From positions 6,014,001-6,078,000 of the forward strand of contig CM073193.1 in NCBI GenBank assembly GCA_037042915.1: a stretch of 64,000 nucleotides of DNA, read 5' to 3'. Positions 10,061 to 21,044 of the stretch are shown one piece after another. The DNA comes from Auricularia sp. M13 (lineage: Eukaryota > Basidiomycota > Agaricomycetes > Auriculariales > Auriculariaceae). Under the pieces are notes generated by a model. That model was not told the DNA's origin. It searched no databases and saw only the letters and a program-made list of their open reading frames with translations. A program made the translations under genes and the position numbers. Numbering within the stretch: position 1 is the first letter of the stretch; every line of letters starts with the position of its first letter.

Positions 10061-11515
10061 GTGGGTCGTGTGAGTTGGACGGACGCGTGACGAATGGCAA
10101 ATGAATGTGCGCTGGAACGAAAGTAAGAGAACGAGTCTGCAGGAGCCTGTTTAGAACAATTATGCCTTGCAACGAGGTGAGTACTTGCCCTGCTCGTGCG
10201 CGAAGGCGAAGATGGACGAAGGCAAGCCGTAGACACCGATCCGGCTCGGCAGCAGAAAGGTTCTTGGCGTCATGACACCCGCGTCGTCGATCCCGGCACC
10301 TCCGTGCACTGCGGCTGTGCACGACTCCGAATCTTGCACGCAGTTTGCTCCTAAGCATGGAGCCTTTGGGACGAGCATGTGCCTCAAGATTCTATATTGC
10401 ACATAACCCTTCGAGGCCGTGGGTACATTGACCAAGTCAACAAGCTCTACGACTCACGAGCGGGAGACTCGGCTGCGCCGGTTGCCACCTCCTATGTCGC
10501 TGCATCCCCTGCAATGCATGGGATGTTTAGGTAGACGGACATACGCCGGACCCTGTTTGCTACAGTGACGCATACTGTAATCTTTGGGAGCGTCACAGTT
10601 GAAGGTCTATCACACACCGTTGCCTTGTGAACTCTCCTACAGACAGTCTCTCCCGTCGCTTCAAAGCGTAAAATAGCGCCGCAGCCTGAGGTAAAGTGAG
10701 CAAACCACAGACATTGTTCTTCAAGCAGTTCCGAGCTTTGAGTCGGCTTGCCCATGTCCCTCGTGCTCTCGTCGCTCAGTCGTTTGCTAAGGCTACAGGC
10801 TCATTCGAGAGGCTAACCGGGACAATCTCAGTGCTGCAGACGCCTGCGATGCGCAGGAGCATGACGGTGTTTCGCTACGGGTCGCAGCCCATCCCGCGAA
10901 GCGAGGACGAACTAGAACTATTATTCCAGGCCAAATGCAATAAATGATCACAACAGCAAGAACTGCATAGTTTAGAGCTGTTGTTTTCTCAGAACCCGAT
11001 GAGCAGACCAGGTACTCAGGAGGGTCTCTCAGTCGTCTAATACCCGGTGACTGGTAGCGCAATACTTACCTACAGTACCCTGCTATCTGATAGGGTGGTC
11101 GCGGGCGTCGGTGTGAATGAATTCCGAGAGCCTATGCTACAGTATAGCCATGTCACATGCAGTCTCATGCAGTCTTCGAATCCTATGCAACTGTCGAAAT
11201 CCGGCACTTCCTGTTTAGGACGATTCGTGCCGACATCGCAGCACTGCCTCGAATCTTCCGCTCAGAGCTTCTCGCGCCGAACACGGAGCTCCGAGATGTA
11301 CTCTTTCCAGGAGGATGCGCTTGCAATATTTCGACTTCAATCATGCTTCTGGATAATCAACTCAACCAGTACCGTACGCACTACTGTTCATGGCAGGCAG
11401 AAACAATCTCAGAAGACGCGTCCGTATCGCGCTATCGGAACCGAGATTTTGACATCCGTGCTACACCGCTTTGAGCGCGGGATCATGAAGATCTGCGCAG
11501 TTCCTCGCTGCATCG
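10061..11515. other. Intergenic, 1.45 kb
   Basis: No gene was established. A minus-strand frame around 10160-10440 (containing VMTPRTFLLPSRIGVYGLPS) looks weakly protein-like, but I can attach neither exons nor a family to it. The right part must hold the promoter of the protease gene. Confidence 0.4.
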
Positions 11516-11523
11516 TATAAAAG
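11516..11523 (+). promoter_or_regulatory. TATA box of the aspartic protease gene
   Basis: TATAAAAG, 53 nt before the ATG at 11577, followed by a short C/T-rich leader. Position and sequence fit a core promoter element. Confidence 0.6.
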
Positions 11524-11576
11524 CAGGCAGGTGGCACGCTCATCAGCCGAGCTGCTGCCTATCCTTTCGATTCAAC

Positions 11577-13396
11577 ATGCAGCTTCCCCTCTTGCCGGCG
11601 GTTCTTGTCGCCGTGTCCTTCGTGCGCGCAACCGCGGGTGCCGCCATCTCCGAACGCGACCTTTACCGCACCCCTGGCATACGATTCACAAAGGTCGCTC
11701 GACTAGCAGCCCCGGACGCGGAGGCACCACATTCTGCAAAGGGCATCAAGGCGGGGAACTTCGATGACGGTGTATACGTTGGCAATATTACTCTTGGGAC
11801 TAAATGTGCGTACACTTGTGCAACAAGCTTGTAAAACCGCGCTGATCAGGAGTTGTCATAGCCTTTCGAGTGCAACTCGACACGGGCTCTTCAGGTACGT
11901 CAATCGTGTTTTGTTGGGCCTTCACCGCGTCTGACGCGCTCAGATTTATGGGTCGATCATGGCGACCAAAGCATTTCGCAGCTAGGCGGCGAGTCTATCC
12001 CAGGCTCACCACAAGTACGGATGGCATATGCACTGGGTTAGTAAGCTTCTTGCGCTTCCTGGAGCGAATCCTCAGCTCAACGTGCAATCATTAGGCACGA
12101 TTACCGGCACGCCGGTTTATGGCGACGTTACTCTCGGGGAGTACCACTCTCAGAAGCAGGGTGAGCTCGTATACAACACCTACTGTATATGCGATCTAAT
12201 GCGGCACCTATAGTGATGCTGAGTGTGACTAGCGCGGTGAACATCGACGGCCTCCGGAAGTACAATATTGACGGCATGCTGGGACTCGGGCTGGACGCAG
12301 GCGCGCTGATTCCCAGCGTCCTCCAGGAGCCCGCGGCGTCTGTTCGTTCGTTCCTCGGTAACATCTTCGCGCAGAGCCCCAACGCTGGCAGCTTCTCGAC
12401 ATGGTATCTGGGCCGCGGCGGCGACGGCTTAATGACCATTAACGAGATCCCGGAGCCGTTCAACGCGTCCATCCAGTCGGTGCCCGAGCTCGATGTGTGG
12501 CAGAACCCCATCCCGGGCACACTTCCTCGTTGGATAATTGAGCTGTCTGGCATCGAGGTCGCTGGCAAAGCAATCTCGTTGCCCAAGAGCACGCAACTCA
12601 ATGTGGCGCAAGGCCGTGCTGTCGCCGTGCTTGACACCGGCTCGACACTGAGCTTTGTCCCGAAGAGCATTTCCGACGCCATTTATTCGAGCGTGCCTGG
12701 CGCCAAGTTCCCCGATTCCGTCGGCGCATGGCTGATTCCCTGCCAATCCGAGGTCTCTTTGGCGATTACCATTGAGTGCGAGCTAGTTTCACTGAGATGA
12801 GTAGCGACTGACCGTCATTATCCAGCGGTAACCGCTATGCAATCGACCCCCTTGATACTGTCTCCCGGCCCAACGAGATCACTGTAGACGGGCTGGGAAA
12901 GGTCTCCATCTGCATTGGTTCCTTTGTTCCCGCGCCAGCTGCTCTGCAGAGCCAGCTCAACCTCGACATCCTGCTCGGGGACAACTTCCTGCGCAATGTC
13001 TTCACTGTGTGCGTCATGTCCGCAATCTCTCTGAAATTTCCTGACATCCCACACGCAGGCTCCACTACGCTAAGCCGTCCGTCCAGCTCTTGAGCATTAC
13101 GGACGAGAACGAGGCCAAGGAAAAGTTCGCTGCGGCGCGAAACGAGACGCTCAAGGGCTATGCGCAAGAGGCCGACCTGAGTGACCCGGAGGTCTACAAG
13201 AAGGTTGTTGCCAGTTTGACAGGACCATCCACCACCGGGCCCCCAACTCCATCAGGTGGCGGGAATGGAGTAAGTGGCTGCATCTCTCGCGGAAGACCCC
13301 GTACTGACATGCCTGCAGGCTCAGAGCAGGCTCCAATTCTCTGCAAGGTCCCCCGTCCTTTTTGTCGCATCTTGCCTTGCTCTGCTTTATCTATAA
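11577..13396 (+). CDS. Secreted A1-family aspartic protease with GPI-like C-terminus
   Basis: Eight exons keep frame exactly: 11577-11805, 11862-11894, 11944-12036, 12095-12160, 12214-12775, 12826-13008, 13059-13269 and 13319-13396 (484 residues). It has a signal peptide (LPAVLVAVSFVRATAGA) and a propeptide-like stretch. The first catalytic motif, VQLDTGSSDLWV, is assembled across two introns. The second catalytic motif is VLDTGSTLSFV. Near the end of the body is LLGDNFLRNVFTVLHYA, the usual C-lobe signature. A Thr/Pro/Gly linker then leads to a hydrophobic terminus (SPVLFVASCLALLYL) without further charged residues, suggesting GPI anchoring like yapsins. Both catalytic Asp residues are present, so activity is expected. 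It acts outside the cell or at the wall and neighbours the cupredoxin, another predicted surface protein. Confidence 0.88.
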
Positions 13397-13724
13397 TTGG
13401 CAGCTGTGGCGATTTCACATAATTCACTGAGATTATGTTTAATAATATTGCGTTGACAATCTGAAGACCTTGAACGTGCTGGGTGAGGTGCGAGAATGTG
13501 AAGAAGAGAGGTCAACAACTCGTGCTTCGATAGCGGAGAGAGAGCCGAAGTTTTTCATGTTCGTGAAGACGATTGTTTCTCTCAATACACCACTCCATCT
13601 CGATTACCTCAGTGCTTCGAAGTATCGCTCGGTGTTCACCTGGAAAAAGCGCGTCCGGAGAAGTCGGACTTGGAATCAAACGCAACCTCCTCCAGATCGC
13701 CTTCAGCGCTTCGCCGGCGTTCAG
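13397..13724. other. Intergenic between protease and F-box copy B
   Basis: An AT-richer 3' flank followed by the upstream region of the F-box-like pseudogene. No coding signal or repeat was recognised. Confidence 0.5.
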
Positions 13725-15381
13725 ATGTCTGAGCCCGACTCGAATCGCTTTGCTAGCCAGCCGATCTGATTTGCGAAGCACTTGCCGCCGACGAGGACGA
13801 CCTGCGCGGCTTACAACTGCGGACCGAGCGCGTCTGGGTCTCGTTTTCTCGTGCTCAATCAGCATTACGCGAGGCGCGAGCTGTGTTTTCCTGCGCCAAG
13901 GCTGCGTATGAGCACGCGCGCGCACTCGGACATTTGCTTCAGGACGAAATGCAGCGTAAACGCGGTCTATTGCACTCTGCACGAAAAGTAACGGACGAAG
14001 TCTGGACCAGCTGCTGTGACCGAGGATCGATTTGGACGATATCCCACCAAAGAAGCGCAGTTTATGGCTATTTCTAATTCGTCTGTCAGCAAGCGCTGGC
14101 GGGCAGTTTCTTCGTCTCACGGGCAACTCTGGAGCTTTGTCCACATACGTTTGGCTCCGTCTTGGACTGCGAAGAAGATATCGTCGGCACAGAAGTGCAT
14201 ACAGAAGCGCCTTTCTGGCTATCTCTATTGGCTGACGTTCAAGCTGGAACTGGTCATCCTGAACGACGTAACGCATGACAAACGCTTCGAGAATCTTTTT
14301 CGCACTCTGTCTGGTCTGCTGCCACGTTCCCGCTCCATTCATGCAAGCGTGGCCGATTCTCGCATCGACTTTCACAATAGCCTCCTTTCGCAGTGTTTCC
14401 ACAGAACTGCACCTGTTCTCGAGTCTCTCGTACTGGAATCCAAGATTTGGGAAGACGATCTTGACGAGGTTGAAATATTGCTGCCGGTTATGGGTCCCAC
14501 GCACTATAACCTCTTTTTCCCCGATTGTCCGCGACTTCGCTCCGTTGAGCTTGGCAACTTTTCCGTCGAGGCATTTGCCAGCTCCCGACCATCTCCACCC
14601 CACGTTCGACACGTTGATATCTGGGCCAGTAGCGCACCTTCCGACGAAGAAATGGGGAATGTGCTTGCCTTTTATCCCTCCGCTCCTACATGCAGGCTAT
14701 ATTCTCCGCATCTTCTGCGCACGAACACCTTGAACGCCTCGGTCACAGCCCATACATACCTTCGCAGCCTCATGATAGAAGCGAACGTGATCCTGGACCT
14801 CGACTTCGGCATTCTGTACACTTTCCTGAACCTCCATCGCGTCACCTTTCGCAATGTGGTATCCGCGAGCCACACCCCGGACTTCAGCCTGGCCGTCTCA
14901 CGCTTTGTCTCGCGCTCGTGTCCGCATATCAGACGCCTCAGAGTCACATCCCTCGCTATCACCGGGCCATTGCTGTCCGCCATGCGCGCCGTACCCCAGC
15001 TGCGCACAGTCCACCTTGATTTCTGCTTTCTGCGAGACGGCGCGCTCTTCGCGACGCCGACCTCGCCGGCAGTGTTCCCTGCGCTCAGACGGCTGTTTCT
15101 CTCAGAGTGCGAGTGCGCGAACGGCTTCTCGGGGCAGACGCTCCTCGACTTTGCCCGCGCTCGCTGCTCAAAACACCGCAGCGATGACAACGGCCCGCCT
15201 CTCCTCAAGCATCTGGGCATCACTTGGAATGACGATCCGGAATCTAAGACGCACGTGGTACATAGAACTCCTCGAGGACTGTGACAACAAGTTTGCTGAC
15301 GCAGCGGGCTGTTCCAATTGGAGCGACACCAGCGACGAGGACGAGCTTGAAGACGAATTTATGGCCTACGACCGTGATTGA
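13725..15381 (+). pseudogene. F-box-like protein, copy B, with three lesions
   Basis: A close paralogue of the intact gene at 31902-33584, most visible as VFSCAKAAYEHARAL, QDEMQRKRGLLHSARKV, SVSKRWRAV and SCPHIRRLRVTSL. Three breaks are seen against the intact copy. After MSEPDSNRFASQ about 7 bp are missing (near 13763), giving an early TGA. After DEVWT about 11 bp are missing (near 14008), removing the IIFS residues of the F-box-like helix. The frame shifts once more near 15240-15265, before the acidic C-terminus (DTSDEDELEDEFMAYD), which otherwise matches DSSGEDELEEEFMAFD. The middle part stays open for more than 400 codons, so decay is recent. No functional F-box protein can be made from this copy. 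Confidence 0.85.
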
Positions 15382-15958
15382 CTAACCTCTCCTTTTTATC
15401 ATTGCTTCTTGGACGACCCGTCCGCGTCAGTCAGGTAGTAATGGGCTTGTTCTGGTCGAGTCCATGGCCAGATGTCGTGCAGATCAATCCATGTTACAGA
15501 GCAGCTAGTACTTTTAACCCGAGCTCACAATCCAGCGAGCACCGAGCGTAACCGGGAGTCACATGGAGTGCCTCTAGACTCTGGGCTCGTTCTCTCCCAC
15601 CTAAAGTCCACCCCCCGAGCAACGCCTAAGACTTAATATGATTGTGAGAGTCGACCGATGAATAAGTACAGTCGTCATGTGCGAGTTATGCGAGCCCAGA
15701 TGATGAGGTGTCAATTGTAGGACGTGAGGCCTTCGTATTGCTAACAATCTGGTACCCTGGCGGCTTAGCCCAACCGTAATGCAGGCACGCGCGCGCATAT
15801 CCTTTCTTCATGCATCTTTCAGGTCGAGACCCGTCCTGGCCGGTGTATGATGAGCACGCAACGGCTTGGCATATTCGTGCATGATATCCTCTCTAACTCC
15901 AGAAACGTCATGACATGCCGCGAAGAGGCACAAGGGGCAAACATGAATACTGCGCTGA
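15382..15958. other. Intergenic
   Basis: Flank between the F-box pseudogene and a secreted-protein gene. No coding signal, repeat or RNA gene was recognised, apart from the promoter element listed separately. Confidence 0.5.
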
Positions 15959-15965
15959 TATAAAG
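15959..15965 (+). promoter_or_regulatory. TATA-like box of the DUF5648 gene
   Basis: TATAAAG about 45-50 nt upstream of the ATG at 16011. The distance matches the TATA boxes of the other secreted-protein genes here. Confidence 0.45.
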
Positions 15966-16010
15966 TCGCATAGTGAACTTGCAAGTGGGAGCACGGTCCC
16001 CATTTCCATC

Positions 16011-16716
16011 ATGGTCTCGTTTCCTCAGCTGTTCACGGCTACGGTGTCCTTCGTTGTTGCCGCCGTCAACGCTCAAGTCATCGTACGCGACTTTGTTTCT
16101 GACGCTATATGCCAGATAATAGAACACTCCTTCCAGCCTTGCCGCTCTGACGCGCCAGTGACCTTTTATCGCATCTTCAGCGAGTATGGACGCATGGGTG
16201 CTTACACAGGGGCAAATAATCACCTGTAAGTATTCGTGCTCTCTCGCACAAGGTTTGTTTCTGATACCTCGAAACAGCTACACGACGTCGATCAAGGAAG
16301 TCAACGCTGCGTTCCCTCGCTACATCAGAGAGCCCGACTGCTGCAAGGTCTACACGATCTCAACCCAGCCTCCGCCCCCTCCTCCGGGCGGCGGCTTCCA
16401 GGAGCCCGACCCATACGACCTGCATCCGCTGTATCGTCTCTTCTCCCCGCTGCCCATTGAGGATCACTGGTTCACGACGTCGAAGCTGGAGTACGACCGC
16501 GCTATAGCCGCGGGGGACGTCGGAGACGGCATCATCGCTTGGATTCGCGGCGCCGCCGGGTGCGGGACCGTCCCGCTGTACAGGCTCGTCTCGGACAACG
16601 GATCGTACCTCGGAAGAGATCACCTTCTCACCGTGTCGGACTCTGAGAGGAACACCATCGTCGCCAGCGGTGCGTGGAAGGATGAGGGAATCATCGGATA
16701 CGTGTGGCCAGCGTGA
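16011..16716 (+). CDS. Secreted DUF5648-type repeat protein (217 aa)
   Basis: Exons 16011-16225 and 16278-16716. A clear signal peptide (LFTATVSFVVAAVNA) precedes repeated units of the DUF5648 pattern: PVTFYRIFSEYGRMGAYTG, HPLYRLFSPLPIEDHWFTTS with GIIAWI, and VPLYRLVSDNGSYLGRDHLL with EGIIGYVW. The repeats carry the Leu-Tyr-Arg-hydrophobic and His-Trp/Leu-hydrophobic-Thr positions of the family. A proline run (QPPPPPPGGG) separates the first unit from the rest. The molecular role of the family is unknown; it occurs in secreted fungal and bacterial proteins, often beside wall-active domains. The gene is intact and lies in the same direction as mitochondrial uS8. Confidence 0.75.
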
Positions 16717-16902
16717 TTTACCTGATTATTACGATGATACTCTTGATAATGATTGATTTCTTGTTTCTCTGTTTCTCTTTGGGACTCATTCGAATGTCAA
16801 AGAAGAAGATTCAAGCATATTGCTGCAAAATTCGAGGCTGAAAGCGAGATGATCGCGTGTGAAAGTTCCAATCTCCGCCAACCTCCTTGCGTCCGGACCA
16901 GC

Positions 16903-17367
16903 ATGCTGGCGCACGACATATGCTCGGCCATCCAAAACGCGTTCCGCGCGCGACATAAATACGTGGCGCTTCCGCACACGAACCAATCTCTGGGAATCCT
17001 GACGGTGCTGCTGCAAAACGGCTTCGTCATGTCCCTGGCGCGCGGCACTGCGCACACGCCGTCGCCGGCGGAATTCCTCGCCGCGCCCGAGTTCGAGCGG
17101 CGCATATGGGCAGAGCTCAAGTACCGCGACGAGCGCCCCGTGCTCAACGCGATGCATGCCGTCAGCAAGCCTAGCCGGCGCATTTTCCTCGACCAGCGCG
17201 AGCTCCGGCTGCTCTGCACCGGCCGCAGCGTCAAGCACGTCAAACCGCTTGGAATGGGCGAAATTGCTGTCGTACGGACGCAGGAGAAGGAGAACGAGTG
17301 GATAGAGGCGCGCCAGGCGGTCCAGCTCAACTTGAAGGGCGGAGAACTCATGTGTAGAGCAGTATAG
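16903..17367 (+). CDS. MRPS8: Mitochondrial small-subunit ribosomal protein uS8m
   Basis: A single exon of 154 codons from MLAHDICSAIQNAFRARHKY. It shows the bacterial S8 plan: N-terminal (L)xxDxxxxIxNAxxA, LGILTVLLQNGF, then a central segment and WAELKYRDERPVLNAMHAVS, KPSRRIFLDQREL (the SRPG/xRI region), GMGEIAVVRTQ and a C-terminal QLNLKGGELMCRAV resembling GGEIICYV. S8 binds the central domain of small-subunit rRNA early in assembly; this one should act in the mitoribosome. The start is the first ATG of the frame that gives a normal S8 N-terminus. The 3' end lies tail-to-tail with an F-box-like gene on the other strand. Confidence 0.9.
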   Translation: MLAHDICSAIQNAFRARHKYVALPHTNQSLGILTVLLQNGFVMSLARGTAHTPSPAEFLAAPEFERRIWAELKYRDERPVLNAMHAVSKPSRRIFLDQRELRLLCTGRSVKHVKPLGMGEIAVVRTQEKENEWIEARQAVQLNLKGGELMCRAV

Positions 17368-17592
17368 CCAGGTGCGTGGCTCCCCGCGCTCTGCAGCGTA
17401 TTTTTCTTCGCCGATTGAAGTGCTCATGATGCCCAGAATCATAAGATAGATCTGCTTTTCCCGACGGTTTCCATGTTGGTTTAATCTGCGACTCAATCTT
17501 GGCCCAGCAAAGCCGTTTTGCAATTGCCGCTTTTCAGGGTGGCACACAGTATGCAGCCGCGGTAATTTACACAAGGGCGACACGATCACTTT

Positions 17593-18537
17593 ATGAAAGT
17601 ATAGCGAGTGCAGAATGAGAATGGCCGGCCTTCCAAGGCCTGGGCGGTAGCCTGCGTTGAACCGGCAGGACGGAATCGACCAGGTTTGTTGCCAGTGCGT
17701 CACGGTGATAATGGGCCGTCCCGTCGTCCACTGTTCGTCAGCGAAGGGCACGCCCGGCATAAATTGCGCGGTCAGACCCCCATCCTTCGGGGCGTCCAGG
17801 ACCCAGAGACGACGCTCCCGGTGCGTGCGCGCGTACGCTTCAAGCGCAGCATAAAGCTCTGGCAGATCGGCGGCGTGCGGTATTGCGCAGACGACGACGC
17901 GTTGAATGTGCGCACCCGACAGAAAGAACGGGAGGATTGATTCCAAGAACGTCTGAAGGTTCCAGTGCGGCGTCGCTGACTCGAGCAAGGCGTGCTGAAG
18001 GCCCAGTGCGGGGTGCATGACGCGTCCCCCTATATATGACGCGTTGTCCTCGCTCGAGTCCACCCGCAGGCGTAGATGCGTGACGTGCGCCAGGCTTGGG
18101 AGGACGAGCAGCCACACGTGAGAGCGTATTTCCACGTCGGACCAGCGCACCATGACTCGTGCCGGCCGCAGCTGACAGCGGAACACCCAGTAGTAATAGT
18201 CAACGCATCGAAGGCCGCCCGCAAAGTCCTGTATGTTGCAGAATGCATTGCCGATTTCCGACGCGTAGATATCTTCCGTGAACCCGGGGGAGTCGACGAA
18301 GCAGAGGCGGCGCGTGCGCGAAAAGTGGCCGAACGGTATGGCTGCCACAACGCCTTCCAGATTGGCAGCTGTGATGCAGACTGTGTCGTACAGTGCCGGC
18401 CGCACGATGGACAGCGTCCGCTGCGATGCGACAGCGAGCGCGCTGAGTGTGGATTTGTCGCTCTCGGCTAGGGCCCAGACGACATAGAGCAGAATTTCGT
18501 CCCCGGGGTCGACTGGCAACTTGGCAAAGCAGCGCAT
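17593..18537 (-). CDS. F-box-like protein; C-terminal end uncertain
   Basis: From MRCFAKLPVDPGDEILLYVV the sequence follows the agaricomycete F-box-like layout: PGDEILLYVVWALAESDKST (F-box helices), LAVASQRTLSIVRPALYDTV, then LRR-like segments such as LLVLPSLAHVTHLRLRVDSS and LPFFLSGAHIQRVVVCAI. The same frame stays open far beyond 17593 into the antisense of the ribosomal gene, which is unlikely to be real. I place the end where a short intron after WQQT would give a nearby stop. The frame also extends upstream to a TTG; the ATG at 18537 is preferred. It belongs to a different F-box subfamily from copies A and B. Confidence 0.6.
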
Positions 18538-18808
18538 TTCGATCGTTATGGTGAGCAAGAGGCCTGAGCCGGGTTGGAGGGCATGTAAATACGTCCAAAG
18601 CGGAGGCAGCCCATTGACAGCTTGTCAACCGAATCATCTGAACCTATAATCATATCAGCTGTCCTCGAACACAGGTAGAGCAGTCGAGGGCATAATTTGA
18701 GACCCAGAGTTGATTATACATGGTCCAGTTGCGAGGGAACGCTGGACAAGAGGAAGACAAGCGTCGGAGTTTGACGCGTACCACCGTGACCGCGACGTCC
18801 AGACTGCG

Positions 18809-20685
18809 ATGGACGACGACGAAGAAAGAGTGCGAATTTTTCTCCGCTCTTTGTAACCGGCCAACGCTCATGATTCTAGATAACCGCAAGGCCGCTACGA
18901 GCGCCGCTAGTCAATACTTCAGCCCCGCGCGACGGCGAGCCGGTCCAGGACGAAGTTGAGCTCGTGCTGAAATGGCAAGAAGAGCGTATAAAACGCAAGC
19001 TCGCGGGCGAGTACGAAAGCGCCGTTGTCCGTATAGCAGAGCTCGTAAGTGATCAATTATCTATGGGATTTCCTAGCAAACTAATTTCTTCATTACGCCC
19101 AGGTGAACGGCAACCTGGATGCACCTGGACGCGTATCGAGCGTACGAGTCCAGGGCATCGTGCACACCCGACCGGGCTTCCTGCAGGCGCTGATATCCCC
19201 GCATTTGGGCCCAGGCGACACGTTCGGCGAGACCTTGCACACGACACGCGCCATTGTCGCAGCGCTGAGCAAAACGGATATATTCACCTCGGTGAACCCG
19301 ACGCTGCACCCGGCCTCATCGCCGCTGGCGCGACGAGGAGACGTCGACATACTGGTCAATGTCGCCGAGCGCGGGCGGATGTTCCTAAAGACGAGCACGG
19401 AGCTGGGCAACGGCGAGGGCAGCGCGAGCGCCATGGGCCGCATGCGCAACGTCTTTGGCGGCGCGGAGACGCTCGAGGCCAACGTCGCGTTTGGCACCAA
19501 GACGCGCCACGCGTTTTCGGCAACGTTTTCTGCGCCTGTTGCTGTTGCGCGGACTCAGTTGCGGACGCACGCCGAGTTGACAGCGTTTGGGATGCATCGA
19601 GATAACGAGGGCTGGGCGAGCAGCAGCGAGGAGCTCGAGGGCGCGCGTGTGACGTTGCGGGTGAGTAAAGTTTTCTTTTACGCGCCTCAGACCTCAAGCT
19701 CATCGTCCATCTTAGCACGTGACAGGCTTTGGCACGCACGAATTCGCGTATGAGCTCGCGCAGCGGCACATCTGCGGCCTTCTCCCCAGCGCGTCGATCA
19801 GCATCCGGGAGCAAGCGCGCACGACGCTCAAATCCGCACTCTCACACTCCTTCGTGCACGACACGCGCGTCAACCAGCTAGGGGCGCTCTTCAAATTCTC
19901 TGAGGTAACCAATCTCCCCTTTTACGACGCTTGAACTGGATCGGCAATACTGATCTATCTTCCAGGAATTCGCGGGCTCGGTGTTGGGCGGTGACGCGCA
20001 ACATCTCAAAGGCGAGGCATCGCTCTCGGTCACACGACCGTTCATCCCCGGCACTGTACGCTTCTCTCTTCCAAACTGTTCTCACAAAGTCTAAGCAATA
20101 TCAAAGGTTCTCTCCCTTTCAGCACGTTGTGGTATGCTGTACCCTCTATCGCCCAGCGGCTCGCTCTTCAGCGACCGCTTCCAACTCGGTGGGCCTCTGA
20201 GTGTGCGAAGCATGCGATGGAACGGGCTCGGTCCCCGGGACGGACGTGCGTGGATGTGGCCTCCCTAAAGCCCCGCGCAAGGCATGCTAATATTCTGAAG
20301 CGGACGCATTGGGCGGCGACGTATTCTGGGCGGCGGGCCTCAGCCTCATGGGCGACATCCCGCGACGGGCGCACTGGCCGCTGAAGACGCATCTCTTCCT
20401 CAACGCCGGCCGGTTGGACGCATTCGATCCGTGTCAGTCCTTCTCCCCCACCGCCGCGTTTACTCAGGCTGTTATCTCACTCCCCCTCTCCGCGCAGCTC
20501 GGAGAAGCGCCGCAGACCAAATCCGTCACACGCTGCAGAATCCGTCGGTGACGGCCGGCGTGGGCCTCATCGTGCACTACGGCGCGGCGCGCGCGGAGGT
20601 CAACTTTGGCGTCCCACTCGTCGCGGCGAGCTCCGATCGTGTCGTCAAGGGGCTGCAGGTTGGCATCGGGCTCGAGTTTTTGTAG
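18809..20685 (+). CDS. SAM50: SAM50/Tob55, core of the mitochondrial sorting and assembly machinery
   Basis: An Omp85-family outer-membrane barrel that inserts beta-barrel proteins into the mitochondrial outer membrane. Exons: 18809-18852, 18891-19044, 19103-19660, 19716-19904, 19966-20055, 20123-20245, 20301-20432 and 20498-20685. The N-terminal acidic start (MDDDEERVRIF) leads to a single POTRA-like domain (VRVQGIVHTRPGFLQALISP, FTSVNPTLHP). The barrel follows, with GLGPRDG, GGDVFWAAGLSL, KTHLFLNAGRLDAFDP and the C-terminal VNFGVPLVAASSDRVVKGL ... GIGLEFL, a textbook Omp85/SAM50 end. The first intron is only 38 nt. The junction between exons 5 and 6 does not keep frame with the simplest GT donor; a donor slightly downstream (GTTCTC) would repair it, so that border is uncertain. 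Confidence 0.87.
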
Positions 20686-20708
20686 ACGGCGTTACTCTAC
20701 ATATCATA

Positions 20709-21044
20709 TTATTCAATTGTGAGCAGAATAGACTTGGAGCGAAGCATCCTCAACTCTGCGAAGCGCTTCATTATTTGCTGCTGATCGCTTTGAACCTCTA
20801 GATGTTGCAGTCCAATTCTACGAGCGTCGTCTTTTACTGCGTCCATCAGCCTTTTTGCGTAGCCGGCGCAGATCTAGAGTCCGCAGCATGCGGAGAGAGG
20901 GTCAGCCTGTGACTGGGCGAAGAATCCCGCCCGCACGCTGTCCGCGCGACCCTTGATCATGCAGCTCGTGAGCACCTTCCCGTCCCTTGAGGCCGTGAGC
21001 ATCCAGTCCACATGGGCGACAAACTCAGTCTGCTCGGGATGTTC
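20709..21044 (-). CDS. 3' exons of an unresolved minus-strand gene
   Basis: The last exon, about 20872 down to TAA at 20709-20711, reads ICAGYAKRLMDAVKDDARRI and ends KRFAELRMLRSKSILLTIE after an acceptor ctctag. Upstream, a segment reading TEFVAHVDWMLTASRDGK ... MIKGRADSVRAGFF is in a compatible phase. Earlier exons (21045-21480) could not be assembled and the family is not recognised. The opposite strand also has a protein-like frame (MQLVSTFPSLEAVSIQS at about 20958), so one of the two is a shadow. I favour the minus strand because the splice acceptor and stop are orderly and the gene would end tail-to-tail with SAM50. Confidence 0.4.

Noticed and set aside
16786-18558. A 590-codon minus-strand open frame covering uS8m and the F-box-like gene
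   Set aside because: Only its first part (from 18537 to about 17600) has F-box-like sequence; the rest is antisense to a clear uS8m gene and has no family resemblance.
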